DNA of 64,000 nt from Neoechinorhynchus agilis (GCA_051530055.1 CM121343.1:1054001-1118000); one strand, 5' to 3'. Positions 25,601-37,680 are shown, counted from the first letter of the stretch. Numbers and translations: made by a program. The notes: generated from the letters alone by a model not told the origin.

Positions 25601-26498
25601 TCACTCTTGTGACTATTGACCAAATATGATAATGCGATTTCCGATTCGAATATTGCAGCTGTAGTTTAGGAGGTAAGTTAATTTAGTACATCTTAACGCG
25701 CTGATTCCAAATCTGTATCCGGATTTGCGATAGCGTTAATGGTTCTTGAGTTATTCGTTGTTCAATTTTGAGACAAACTACCTTGATTATTGATATTAAA
25801 ACGCCAATAAATTTAAGATCAAATTAACTTTTCTAGATCTACTTTTGACGCTGAATTTACCTGCAATAACGGCTTGATGTGGCTTTTTAAATTTTTACAC
25901 TTAGTTTAAGGATTGAAGTTCATAAAAGACACCTGAATTAAATCTGTTGTACTCGTAAGTTGTTACGAAGTGATAAAACACTTTGAGCATATCTAATGCG
26001 CTGATTTCAATGGTGTTATCTGATTTTAATGAATCTTGCAAATTTAGTGATCTTTCACTCTTGTGACTATTGACCAAATATGATAATGCGATTTCCGATT
26101 CGAATATTGCAGCTGTAGTTTAGGAGGTAAGTTAATTTAGTACATCTTAACGCGCTGATTCCAAATCTGTATCCGGATTTGCGATAGCTGTAATGGTTCT
26201 TGAGTTATTCGTTGTTCAATTTTGAGACAAACTACCTTGATTATTGATATTAAAACGCCAATAAATTTAAGATCAAATTAACTTTTCTAGATCTACCTTT
26301 GACGCTGAATTCACCTGCAATAACGGCTTGATGTACCTTTTTACATTTTTACACTTAGTTTAAGGATTGAAGTTCATAAAAGACACCTGAATTAAATCTG
26401 TTGTACTCGTAAGTTGTTACGAAGTGATAAAACACTTTGAGCATATCTAATGCGCTGATTTCAATGGTGTTATCTGATTTTAATGAATCTTGCAAATT
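13637..26498 (+). repeat. 454-bp satellite array, about 28 monomers plus short variants
   Basis: Almost 13 kb of head-to-tail monomers, typically 452-459 bp. The anchor GCGCTGATTCC recurs near 25244, 25698 and so on. Later monomers (about 18400-26498) are very similar; the first few (13637-16900) are more divergent, including variants around GTAGTTTAGG[AG]GG. Short monomers of about 105-125 bp, sharing one internal deletion between GTAATGGTTC and TATGATAATG, occur near 16810-16930, 17830-17945, 21120-21240, 22605-22725 and 23185-23290, with a related one at 24655-24765. The array starts directly against the 151-bp array and ends in mid-monomer against the chimeric element array. The many minus-strand open frames of about 60 residues are monomer repeats, not genes. 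Confidence 0.95.
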
Positions 26499-29124
26499 GA
26501 CTGAACCTTTATAAGATAAGGTTGCCGTTTGTCATCCTCCGCTGCAAAGTTAGTATGCAAATTTTTTGAAACTAAGTTCTTTTCCACCAATCGGCCTATC
26601 TCATTTAAAAAACATTTTTATATGCTGAAAGCTTTACAAATCGATTATAAATTTTCATCCAAAAAAACTAAAAACTGCGCGTTAATTCAATAATGAACCT
26701 TTTTCATAGAATATCATAAAAACCGAATAAAATTCATGTTAATTTATAGACTTCGAGCAAGCAGACTACATTACTAATTTTCACAAATTATGTCGATAAA
26801 AAAACGATGATAAAAATTTAAACGCGCGCCAAATAATTGAACGGATAAGAATTCTTCCGTTTTTTGTACATTGCAAATCGCCGTCTGTTTCCTATCGCTG
26901 CTCGTACGCTCCGCGCATCGTTCTATTTTGTTCGCTGATGAATTGAGCGATTTTGGAGCTGAAGGTTTCTTTTAGACTTTGCACCGCGAACCTATGGAGG
27001 CATCTTGGGGCCTCAATGAACATGAGTAATTCTTTGAAAATTATTGGAAACGTATTTTGCTTTCTGAATGGAGCCTTCCGATCGACGGTGAATATCTCTC
27101 TTAATCTCAAAACTTCTGTATCTTGGATGGAGATTATTGTTGCTTAGCTCATCCACCACGCCCTCATACGCCTCGATTACCGCAAGCACAGTCGACCGGA
27201 TAAAATAGATGCCCCTTCACACCTGCTTTTAAACTGTGCCGCATGATTCATAGACAAGAACTGGCTCGGCACTTCCCTGACACCTACGAAAGTAGGTAAG
27301 GCTACTTCCGTAGTCATTCAATAGGTCGATCGCTTGCGTTGAGCTTGTTTTGTGCAAAACGTGAGGTCTTCAATCATACGGCAGACGTGGTATTATTGAT
27401 ATAGCATTTGAGGACGCAGTGATACACTGCGGCTCTGCTATTGTTTGCGTTTTCTTTAGTACATCTTTTTCCCGACATTGGTTCACATGGCTGTGTGCAG
27501 ATACGACATCGGTATATTTTTTATGACACGAGCCGCATTTAATCACGATAATCGATGATCCTCTTTAAGCGGTCGACAATTGCACTGCAGAAACCCAAGC
27601 CATAGATCGTTGGATTGCACATATCGCAAGCAACACGTTCTTCGAGCTCATCACTCCTGCGTGACACCGGTTGTTGCAAATTTAATGATTCACATCGATT
27701 ATTGCTTTCTCCTCTTGCGCGTCCGCAATCCTTTCGTTAAAAAATTTAGAATGACCAGTGCTGGTGGGTCTTTGTTTTAAAATATTTATCCACTTCAGGA
27801 ATTATTTCTCTATACTAATCCTCTTTATGTGCCATCATTTCTTCGCCTCGGTCTTTGTGAGTTTCATAGTAACACTGCTATATAAATGACATTGACTTCA
27901 TTTGTCCGACGGTCAAGAAGGATGAGATCACGTTTGAGGGGTTTTCCGTCGACTGTTTGGAGCCTATAGTTTTCGACCAATTCCACGGCATCGAAGAACT
28001 TTGTCAAGAGGGTCCATTTGAGTCTGCGAAGTACTCCGTCTTGTCGGTATATCATGGCAGCAATCACTTTTGACACTCGTTAGGATATCGCTGAATTGAG
28101 TTCCTTTACGGAGCGGGGAGACTTCGAGGCAGCAGCGAGGCAAGTCGGGATTTTCGGTGGTTCCGATGGAAGATGTTTTTGGTTTAGGGTTTCGAGAGTT
28201 TCCTCGTTAACCTGGGAAATTACTTCAGAGGAGGAAAGGATGCAAACAGCTCCACGGATGTCACCATCCGCAATTCTGGAGGATGCACGTTCCAGTATGG
28301 ATCTTGCCGAAAATTACTGTGTGTAGGTTGTTCTGTAGGTCCGCGATCGGCAGCTCGAATTGCGCCCGAAAATAGTTGATCGAAGGAGGCGATTTTTTCT
28401 TTGATTGAACTGACTAACGACCCCTCCGAATTGTCACCAGCGCGAAGAACCAGCCTGGGAAAAGCGAAGAGACGTGACCATGCAATGTCAGACCCGTTTT
28501 CTAAGCAATCCCTAAGCAAAGCACTAAATGACTTCGTCATCTGATACCGAGCGCCCTTTGGGATACGTTTCAGGACGTTCCTGGGCAGAACGCGCAAGAT
28601 ATCAGGGAATTTCGTGGGAATGACTGAGGCGCTGGGACATTCCGAGGAGGTAGTGGGTTCGGGATGACAGATCTTGGGGGCGGGAGGAACCAGAACAGCG
28701 GGATCTGAAGGGACCGTGTATCCGAACTAACAAGGATTTGTTAAGGCAAAAACAACCACCGCATTCCGAACAAAAACCTTTCTTAGAAGAGGTGGCCTTG
28801 AGGTTTGATAACTCGACCTGTTGTTGTAAAGCCGTTGCGTCATCATCATCATTGAACTCGACGTCGTCCGATTGTCGTGTGATGGGCACAGGGTAATCCA
28901 ACTCAATTGATGACGTCACACTCGGCACGACAGAATCCGCGAGGTCAAAGTTCGGCTGCATTGTGTAAAGAAAGACCTCAAAAAAGACCGACCGAGACCA
29001 CACAACGAATTCTCAGCTAGCTTATCGGTCCGCAAGGAAAGAACGCTGTCAAGAACTGCTAAAACAGTTTGCGCAGGAAATTACGATATATAGAACGCAA
29101 AAGCTCAGCCTTTTTACGCTAGAA
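26499..29124 (-). mobile_element. chimeric non-autonomous LINE unit 1 of 4
   Basis: Read on the minus strand from the high end, it has: a leader; a Met start at about 28961 (MQPNFDLADS); a Cys/His finger ECGGCFCLNKSLLVRIHGPF with a closing Cys (about 28720-28780); a second block LPRNVLKRIPKGARYQMTKS (28540-28590) running to about 28220; then a nuclease block LLTKFFDAVELVENYRLQTV (about 28000) and RDLILLDRRTNEVNVI (about 27920), continuing YYETHKDRGEEMMAHKED. After this comes a C2H2-like finger (CGSC to HSHVNQC, about 27480-27560) and a conserved piece KIAQFISEQNRTMRG (about 26920). There is no reverse transcriptase. Stops and frame changes make it non-coding now. The unit boundary used here is the recurring GACTGAACCTTTATAAG. 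Confidence 0.8.
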
Positions 29125-31923
29125 GACTGAACCTTTATAAGATAAGGTTGCCGTTTGTCATCCTCCGCTGCAAAGTTAGTTTGCAAATTTTTTGAAACTA
29201 AGTTCTTTTCCACAAATCGGCTTATCTCATTGAAAAAACATTTTTTATATGCGGATAGCTTTACAAATCGATTATAAATTTTCATCCAAAAAAACTAAAA
29301 ACTGCGCGTCAATCTAATAATGAACATTTTCATAATATCATAAAAACTGAAAAAATTCATGTTAATTGATAGACTTCGAGCAAGCAGATCATATTACTAA
29401 TTTTCGCTAAATTATGTCGATAAAAAATGATGATAAAAATTTCTAACGCGCGCCAACAATTGAACGGATAAGAATTCTTCCGTTTTTTGTAGATTGAAAA
29501 TCGCCGTCTGTTTCCTATCGCTGCTCGTACGTTCCGCGCATCGTTCTATTTTGTTCGCTGATTAATTGAGCGATTTTGGAGCTGAAGGTTTTTCTTAGAC
29601 TTTGTACCGTGAACCTATGGAGGCATCTTGGGGCCTCAATGAACGTGAGTAATTTGAAAATTATGGGAAACGTATTTTGCTTTATCAATGTAGCCTTCCG
29701 ATCGACGATGAATATCTCTCTAAATCTCAAAACTTCTGTATCTTGGATGGAGATTATTGTTGCTTAGCTCATCCACCACGCTCTCATACGCCTCGATTAC
29801 CGCAAGCGCAGTCGACCGGATAAAATAGATGCCCCTTCACACCTGCTTTTTGACGCTGCTTTGTACTGGAGCCTTCCGATCGACGGTGAATATCTCTGTA
29901 AATCTCAAAACTTCTGCATCTTGGATGGAGATTATTGTTGCTTAGCTCATCCACCACGCTCTCATACGCCTCGATTACCGCAAGCACAGTCGACCGGTTA
30001 AAATAGATGCCCCTTCACACCTGCTTTTTCACTGTGCCGCATGATTCATAGACAAGAACTGGCTCGGCACTTCCCTGACACCTACGAAAGTAGGTAAAGC
30101 TAATTCCGTAGTCATTCAATAGATCGATCGCTTGCGTTGAGCTTGCTTCGTGCAAAACGTGAGGTCTTCAATCATACGGCAGACGGGGTATTATTGATAT
30201 AGCATTTGAGGACGCAGTGATACACTGCGGCTCTTCTATTGTTTGCGTTTTCTTTAGTACATCTTTTTCCCGACATTGGTTCACATGGCTGTGTGCAGAT
30301 ACGACATCGGTATATTTTTTATGACACGAGCCGCATTTAATCACGATAATCGATGATCCTCTTTAAGCGGTCGACAATTGCACTGCAGAAACCCAAGCCA
30401 TAGATCGTTGGATTGCACATATCGCAAGCAACACGTTCTTCGAGCTCATCACTCCTGCGTGACACCGGTTGTTGCAAATTTAATGATTCACATCGATTAT
30501 TGCTTTCTCCTCTTGCGCGTCCGCAATCTTTTCACAAAATTTAGAATGACCAGTGCTGGTGGGTCTTTGCTTTTACATATTTTGCCCACTGGGGAATTAT
30601 TTCTCTATACTTATCCTCCTTATGGTGCCATCATTTCTTCGCCTCAGTCTTTGTGAGTTTCATAATAACACTGGCCATATCAATGACATTGATCACTTGT
30701 CCGACGGTCAAGAAGGGTGAGATCACGTTTGAGGAGTTTTCCGTCGACGGTTTGGAGCTCATAGTTTTCGACCAATTCCACGGCATCGAAGAACTTTGTC
30801 AAGAGGGTCCATTTGAGCCTGCGAAGTACTCCGTCTCGTGAGCCAGAGCACGGCAGCAATCACTTTTGGACACTCGTTAGGATATTGCTGAATTGAGTTC
30901 CTTTACAGAGCAGGGAGACTTCGAGGCAGTGATTGGAAAAGTTGGGAGTTTTAGTGCCTCCGATGGAGGATGTTTTTGGTTCGGGGTTTCGAGAGTTTCC
31001 TCGTTAACCTGGGCAAATACTTCCGAAGAGGAAAGGATGCGAACAGCTCCCCGGGCATCACCATCCGCAATTTTCGAGGAGGCGCGTTCCCCTATGGACC
31101 TAGCCGGAAAATTACCGTGTGCAGGGTGTTCTGAAGGCCCGCGATAGGTAGCTCGAATTGCGTCTGAAAAGAGTTGATCGAAGGAGACGACTTTCTTTAA
31201 TTGAGCTGACCAAAGACCCCTCAGAACTATCACCAGCGCGAAGAACCAGCCTGGGAAAAGCGAAGAGACGTGGCCATGCAATGTCAGACCCGTTTTCTAA
31301 GCAATCCCTAAGCAAAGCACTAAATGACTTCGTCATCTGATACCGAGCGCCCTTTGGGATACGTTTCAGGACGTGCCTGGGCAGAACGCGCAAGATATCA
31401 GGGAATTTCGTGGGAATGACCAGAGGCGCTGGGACATTCCGAGGAGGTAGTGTGTTCGGGAAGACAGATCTTGGGGGCGGGAGGAACCAGAACAGCGGGA
31501 TCTGAAGGAACCGTGTATCCGAACTAATAAGAATTTCTTAAGGCAGAAACAACCACCGCATTCCGAACGAAAACCTTTCGGAGAAGAGGTTGCCTGGAGG
31601 TTTGATAACTCGGCCTTATGTTGTAAAGCCGTTGCGTCATCATCATCATTGAACTCGACGTCGTCCGATTGTCGTGTGGTGGGCACGGGGTAATCCAACT
31701 CAATTGATGACGTCACACTCGGCACGGCAGAATCCGCGAGATCAAAGTTCGGCTGCATTGTGTAAAGAAAGACCTCAAAAAAGACCGACCGAGACCACAC
31801 AACGAATTCTCAGCTAGCTTATCGGTCCGCAAGCAAAGAACGCTGTCAAGAACTGCTAAGACAGTTTGCGCAGGAAATTACGATATATAGAACGCAAAAG
31901 CTCAGCCTTTTTGACGCTAGAAG
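29125..31923 (-). mobile_element. chimeric non-autonomous LINE unit 2 of 4, with internal duplication
   Basis: Same order as unit 1. The N-terminal frame from the Met at 31758 is open to 31366. The IPKGAR block is at 31112-31393 and the nuclease block at about 30640-30850. This unit carries an extra tandem duplication of about 150 bp around 29760-30030, where the text from GAGCCTTCCGATCGACGGTG to GCCCCTTCACACCTGC is repeated. That makes the unit about 2.80 kb rather than 2.62 kb. Unit 4 shares the duplication; units 1 and 3 do not. Confidence 0.8.
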
Positions 31924-34536
31924 ACTGAACCTTTATAAGATAAGGTTGCCGTTTGTCATCCTCCGCTGCAAAGTTAGTTTGCAAATTTTTTTAAACTAAG
32001 TTCTTTTCCACCAATCGGCCTATCTCATTGAAAAAACATTTTTATATGCTGAAAGCTTTACAAATCGATTATAAATTTTCATCCAAAAAAACTAAAAACT
32101 GCGCGTTAATTCAATAATGAACATTTTTCATAGAATATCATAAAAACCGAATAAAATTCATGTTAATTTATAGACTTCGAGCAAGCAGACTACATTACTA
32201 ATTTTCACAAATTATGTCGATAAAAAACGATGATAAAAATTTACACGCGCGCTAAATAATTGAACGGATAAGAATTCTTCCGTTTTTTGTACATTGAAAA
32301 TCGCCGTCTGTTTCCTATCGCCGCTCGTACGTTCCGCGCATCGTTCTCATTTTGTTCGCTGATGAATTTGCCGATTTTGGAGCTGGAAGGCTCTTCCAGA
32401 CTTGCATCATGAACTCATGGAGGCATCTGGTGGCCTCAATGAACATGAGTAATTCTTTGAAAATTATTGGAAACGTATTTTGCTTTATGAATGGAGCCTT
32501 CCGATCGACGGTGAATATCTCTCTAAATCTAAAAACTTCTGTATCTTGGATGGAGATTATTGTTGCTTAGCTCATCCACCACGCCCTCATACGCCTCGAT
32601 TACCGCAAGCACAGTCGACCGGATAAAATAGATGCCCCTTCACACCTGCTTTTAAACTGTGCCGCATGATTCATAGACAAGAACTGGCCCGGCACTTCCC
32701 TGGCACCTACGAAAGTAGGTAAGGCTAATTCCGTAGTCATTCAATAGGTCGATCGCTTGCGTTGAGCTTGTTTTGTGCAAAACGTGAGGTCTTCAATCAT
32801 ACGGCAGACGGGGTATTATTGATATAGCATTTGAGGACGCGGTGATACACTGCGGCTCTGCTATTGTTTGCGTTTTCTTTAGTACATCTTTTTCCCGACA
32901 TTGGTTCACATGGCTGTGTGCAGATACGACATCGGTATATTTTTTATGACACGAGCCGCATTTAATCACGATAATCGATGATCCTCTTTAAGCGGTCGAC
33001 AATTGCACTGCAGAAACCCAAGCCATAGATCGTTGGATTGCACATATCGCAAGCAACACGTTCTTCGAACTCATCACTCCTGCGTGACACCGGTTGTTGC
33101 AAATTTAGTGATTCACATCGATTATTGCTTTCTCCTCTTGAGCGTCCGCAATCTTTTCGTTAAAAAATTTAGAATGACCAGTGCTGGTGGGTCTTTGTTT
33201 TAAAATATTTATCCACTTCAGGAATTATTTCTCTATACTTATCCTCTTTATGTGCCATCATTTCTTCGCCTCGGTCTTGTGAGTTTCATAGTAACACCTC
33301 TATATCAATGACATTGACTTCATTTGTCCGACGGTCAAGAAGGGTGAGATCACGTTTGAGGGCTTTTCCGTCGACGGTTTGGAGCCTATAGTTTTCGACC
33401 AATTCCACGGCATCGAAGAACTTTGTCAAGAGGGTCCATTTGATTCTCCGAAGTACTCCGTCTTCTCGGTATATCATGGCAGCAATAACTTTTGGACACT
33501 CGTTGGGATATTGCTGAATTGAGTTCCTTTACGGAGCGGGGAGACTTCGAGGCAGCAGCGAGGCAAGTCGGGATTTTCGGTGGTTCCGATGGAGGATGTT
33601 TTTGGTTCAGGGTTTCGAGAGTTTCCTCGTTAACCTGGGCAAATACTTCAGAGAAGGATAGGATGCGAACAGCTCCGCGGATGTCACCATCCGCAATTTT
33701 GGAGGATGAACGTTCAAGTATGGATCTAGCCGAAAATTACTGTGTGTATCTTGTTCTGTAGCTCCGCGATCGGCAGCCCGAATTGCGCCCGAAAATTAGT
33801 TGATCAAGGAGGCGATTTTTTCGATTGAACTGACTAACGACCCCTCCGAATTGCCGCCAACAAGAACTAGCCCGTACAAGAGACGGGACGCGCAAATGTC
33901 AGACCCGTTTTCTAAGCAATCCCTAAGCAAAGCACTAAATGACTTCGTCATCTGATACCGAGCGCCCTTTGGGATACGTTTCAGGACGTTCCTGGGCAGA
34001 ACGCGCAAGATATCAGGGAATTTCGTGGGAATGACTGAGGCGCTGGGACATTCCGAGGAGGTAGTGGGTTCGGGATGACAGATCTTGGGGGGCGGGAGGA
34101 ACCAGAACAGCGGGATCTGAAGGGACCGTGTATCCGAACTAACAAGGATTTGTTAAGCAAAAGCAACCACCGCATTCCGAACAAAAACCTTTCTTAGAAG
34201 AGGTGGCATGGAGGTTTGATAACTCGGCCTGTTGTTGTAAAGCCGTTGCGTCACCATCATCATTGAACTCGACGTCGTCCGATTGTCGTGTGATGGGCAC
34301 AGGGTAATCCAACTCAATTGATGACGTCAAACTCGGCACGGCAGAATCCGCGAGGTCAAAGTTCGGCTGCATTCTGTAAAGAAAGACCTCAAAAAAGACC
34401 GACCGAGACCACACAACGAATTCTCAGCTAGCTTATAGGTCCGCAAGCAAAGAACGCTGTCAAGAACTGCTAAGACAGTTTTCGCAGGAAATTACGATAT
34501 ATAGAAAGTAAAAGCTCAGCCTTTTTGACGCTAGAA
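31924..34536 (-). mobile_element. chimeric non-autonomous LINE unit 3 of 4
   Basis: Same arrangement as unit 1 and nearly the same length (about 2.61 kb). The N-terminal block is at 34139-34372, the IPKGAR block at 33796-34008 and the nuclease block at 33240-33477 (LLDRRTNEVNVIDIEVLL). It lacks the internal duplication of units 2 and 4. Several small deletions interrupt the N-terminal coding block. Confidence 0.8.
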
Positions 34537-36295
34537 GATTGAACCTTTATAAGATAAGGTTGCCGTTTGTCATCCTGCGCTGCAAAGTTAGTTTGCAAAT
34601 TTTTTGAAACTAAGTTCTTTTCCCCCAATCGGCTTATCTCATTGAAAAAACATTTTTTATATGCGGATAGCTTTACAAATCGATTATAAATTTTCATCCA
34701 AAAAAACTAAAAACTGCGCGTCAATTCAATAATGAACATTTTTTATAGAATATCATAAAAACCGAATAAAATTCATGTTAATTTATAGACTTCGAGCAAG
34801 CAGACTACATTACTAATTTTCACAAATTATGTCGATAAAAAAACGATGATAAAAATTTAAACGCGCGCCAAATAATTGAACGGATAAGAATTCTTCCGTT
34901 TTTTGTATATTGCAAATCGCCGTCTGTTTCCTATCGCTGCTCGCACGTTCCGCGCATCGTTCTTTGTTCGCTGATGAATTGAGCGATTTTGGAGCTGAAG
35001 GTTTCTTTTAGACTTTGCACCGCGAACCTATGGAGGCATCTTGGGGCCTCAATGAACGTGAGTAATCCTTTGAAAATTATTGGAAACGTATTTTGCTTTA
35101 TCAATGGAGCCTTCCGATCGACGATGAATATCTCTCTAAATCTCAAAACTTCCGTATCTTGGATTGAGATTAATGCTGCTTAGCTCATCCACCACGCTCT
35201 CATACGCCTCGATTACCGCAAGCGCAGTCGACCGGATAAAATAGATGCCCCTTCACACCTGCTTTTTGACGCTGCTTTGTACTGGAGCCTTCCGATCGAC
35301 GGTGGGTATCTCTGTAAATCTCAAAACTTCTGTATCTTGGATGGAGATTATTGTTGCTTAGCTCATCCACCACGCTCTCATACGCCTCGATTATCGCAAG
35401 CACAGTCGACCGGATAAAATAGATGCCCCTTCACACCTGCTTTTATACTGTGCCGCATGATTCATAGACAAGAACTGGCTCGGCACTTCCCTGGCACCTA
35501 CGAAAGTAGGTAAGGCTAATTCCGTAGTCATTCAATAGGTCGATCGCTTGCGTTGAGCTTGCTTTGTGCAAAACGTGAGGTCTTCAATCATACGGCAGAC
35601 GGGGTATTATTGATATAGCATTTGAGGACCCAGTGATACACTGCGGCTCTGCTATTGTTTGCGTTTTCTTTAGTACATCTTTTTCCCGACATTGGTTCAC
35701 ATGGCTGTGTGCAGATACGACATCGGTATATTTTTTATGACACGAGCCGCATTTAATCACGATAATCGATGATCCTCTTTAAGCGGTCGACAATTGCACG
35801 GCAGAAACCCAAGCCATAGATCGTTGGATTGCACATATCGCAAGCAACACGTTCTTCGAACTCATCACTCCTGCGTGACACCGGTTGTTGCAAATTTAAT
35901 GATTCACATCGATTATTGCTTTCTCCTCTTGCGCGTCCGCAATCTTTTCGTTAAAAAATTTAGAATAACCAGTGCTGGTGGGTCTTTGTTTTAAAATATT
36001 TTGCCACTTCATGAATTATTTCTCTATACTTATCCACTTTATGTGCCATCATTTCTTCGCCTCGGTCTTTGTGAGTTTCATAGTAACACTGCTATATCAA
36101 TGACATTGACTACATTTGTCCGACGGTCAAGAAGGGTGAGATCACGTTTGAGGGGTTTTCCGTCGACGGTTTGGAGCCTATAGTTTTAGACCAATTCCAC
36201 GGCATCGAAGAACTTTGTCAAGAGGGTCCATTTGAGCCTGCGAAGTACTCCGTCTTGTCGGTATATCATGGCAGCAATCACTTTTGGACCCTCGT
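34537..36295 (-). mobile_element. chimeric non-autonomous LINE unit 4 of 4, truncated at the array edge
   Basis: This unit stops inside the nuclease block (VIAAMIYRQDGVLRRLKW, about 36230-36295), beyond which the sequence is unrelated. The internal duplication seen in unit 2 is present at about 35170-35440. The finger block lies at about 35690-35780 and the conserved KIAQFISEQ piece at about 34960. The N-terminal LINE part that would precede the nuclease block is missing, so the array breaks at or very near the point where the two LINE families are joined. Confidence 0.75.
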
Positions 36296-36717
36296 TAATA
36301 GGATGGAGAAGGGTCTCGTGTTGACACAAACAGGACCTGAAAGCACCGGGTCTGTCTTTGTCTACTCGTTTTAAGAATGAGCTCATTTCCATCAGCGGGT
36401 ATCGGAGATGACATGAAATCATCACTTTTGTTTTTATTTGATCTATGTAAAGGCGAACGCTTTTGGATCACTTTATCTAAGCGGTACTTGTTTGTTTACT
36501 TATATGAATACACATTAGCATACCCATGCGTATCTGTTTTTATCGAATACGGCATGCTGCGTATATATTTTTCGCATTTACAAGTAATGTTTGATGGTGT
36601 TTTGGCGTCGAGAAACGGCGCGATATGAAAGAGGATATGTGAGATTGACTCACCGTACTTTGTGATTTGGAAGCAGCCTCGAATACAGTCATATCACCGG
36701 TTCATTGTGCCGGACCC
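36296..36717. other. unique stretch, nothing recognised
   Basis: AT-rich sequence between the unit array and the 42-bp repeat. A plus-strand frame at 36377-36628 and a minus frame at 36300-36425 have no family features. Confidence 0.4.
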
Positions 36718-36980
36718 TCATTAGGACCAAATTCTAAAGAACCAAAACAAATGGGCCCCTCATTTGGACCAAATTTTAAATAACGAAAACAAATAGGCCT
36801 CTCATTAGGACCAAATTTTAAATGACGAAAACAAATGGGCCTCTCATTTGGATCAAATTCTAAAGAATCAAAACAAATAGGCCTCTCATTAGGACCAAAT
36901 TTTAAATGACGAAAACAAATGGGCCCCTCATTTGGACCAAATTCCAAGGAACTAAAACAAATGGGCCCCTCATTAGGACA
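36718..36980 (-). repeat. 42-bp tandem repeat, in frame on the minus strand
   Basis: About six copies of a 42-bp unit (plus-strand core AAACAAATGGGCCCCTCATT). On the minus strand every copy encodes the same 14 residues, NEGPICFSSLEFGP and variants. These extend an open frame that enters from 37133 (IPISSDKLKELVSHQ, then HKYIKLPIKK). The frame is kept through all copies, with substitutions mainly at the G/R and SSLE/RHLK positions. Whether it was ever translated is unknown. Confidence 0.8.
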
Positions 36981-36999
36981 TTTTTTAATAGGAAGTTTT

Positions 37000-37426
37000 A
37001 TGTATTTGTGTTTGTTCGGGTTGTCCGGTGATTGATGACTTACTAGCTCCTTTAGTTTGTCCGAAGAAATCGGTATTCTTAATGTATTGGGCGGTCGAAC
37101 GCCGCTTTCCTCCGTACACTCAAGGCCAACCATGGGATCGAGAGGCTTCTGAATGGCAGGAGGAACAACATCGTTAGCGACACCAGGCTACGAAAACATG
37201 CCGTTGTACTTTTTGTTGAATGCTTTGGGACGCGAATTGACAATTTCGTGTATCATCGATCGAAATCCAAAACCTGTGTAATTTGGGTCGACGGCGCGAC
37301 CTTTATTGAACACTGTACCAATCAGACGGAAATTGTGCTTTGAGAATTGAGCTCGCATCCACGCAAGACTACCACTGGAAATACTTTGATTAAGCAGACT
37401 ACATGGCTACTTTTTACAAATTAATT
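37000..37426 (-). pseudogene. coding-like fragment, family not recognised
   Basis: The minus strand reads SGSLAWMRAQFSKHNFRLIG, then NKGRAVDPNYTGFGFRSMIH and VNSRPKAFNKKYNGMF. After one stop (or a splice acceptor TTTTCGTAG) it continues GVANDVVPPAIQKPLDPMVG and VRPPNTLRIPISSDKLKELV into the 42-bp repeat. The segment is long enough to be a real exon or a decayed gene. I do not recognise the protein. About 70 bp at its upstream edge (37355-37426) is duplicated at 38235-38312. Confidence 0.4.
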
Positions 37427-37680
37427 TCGAGGTGGTCAAGTGGACTAATGCCCGTGATCCCGATTAGGAGTCAAGTGGTTCGAATCCGTTACCACCAATG
37501 ACGCACAGCCAAAGGGGACGAAATACCGCTGAAGGGAGGAAATTCACTGATGAGTCCCGCCTCCTGGAGGTATCTGAGGATCCGGAGGAATGTACAAACT
37601 CTTAACCGTGCATTAGAGACTATGTGGTTATATCACTTCTCTGATGTAATTGGTTTGGCTTTATGCCTAAATAAATAAGC
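37427..37680 (+). mobile_element. tRNA-derived SINE
   Basis: The head contains RNA polymerase III promoter boxes: an A-box-like GTGGTCAAGTGGACTAATG and an exact B box GGTTCGAATCC. A non-tRNA body of about 150 bp follows, ending in TTATGCCTAAATAAATAAG, an (AAATA)-type tail as in LINE-mobilised SINEs. The tRNA-like part does not close into a proper acceptor stem, so it is not a functional tRNA. It sits between two coding-like minus-strand fragments. Confidence 0.7.

Noticed and set aside
13637-26498. Repeated 60-residue genes or a CRISPR-like array
   Set aside because: The frames are monomer repeats of a satellite. There are no unique spacers between short repeats, and the DNA is eukaryotic.
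26499-36295. Tandem host gene cluster
   Set aside because: The coding pieces match LINE N-terminal and nuclease regions, and no unit has an intact frame.
37427-37500. Functional tRNA gene (good B box GGTTCGAATCC)
   Set aside because: The acceptor stem does not pair properly, and a SINE body with an AAATA tail follows.
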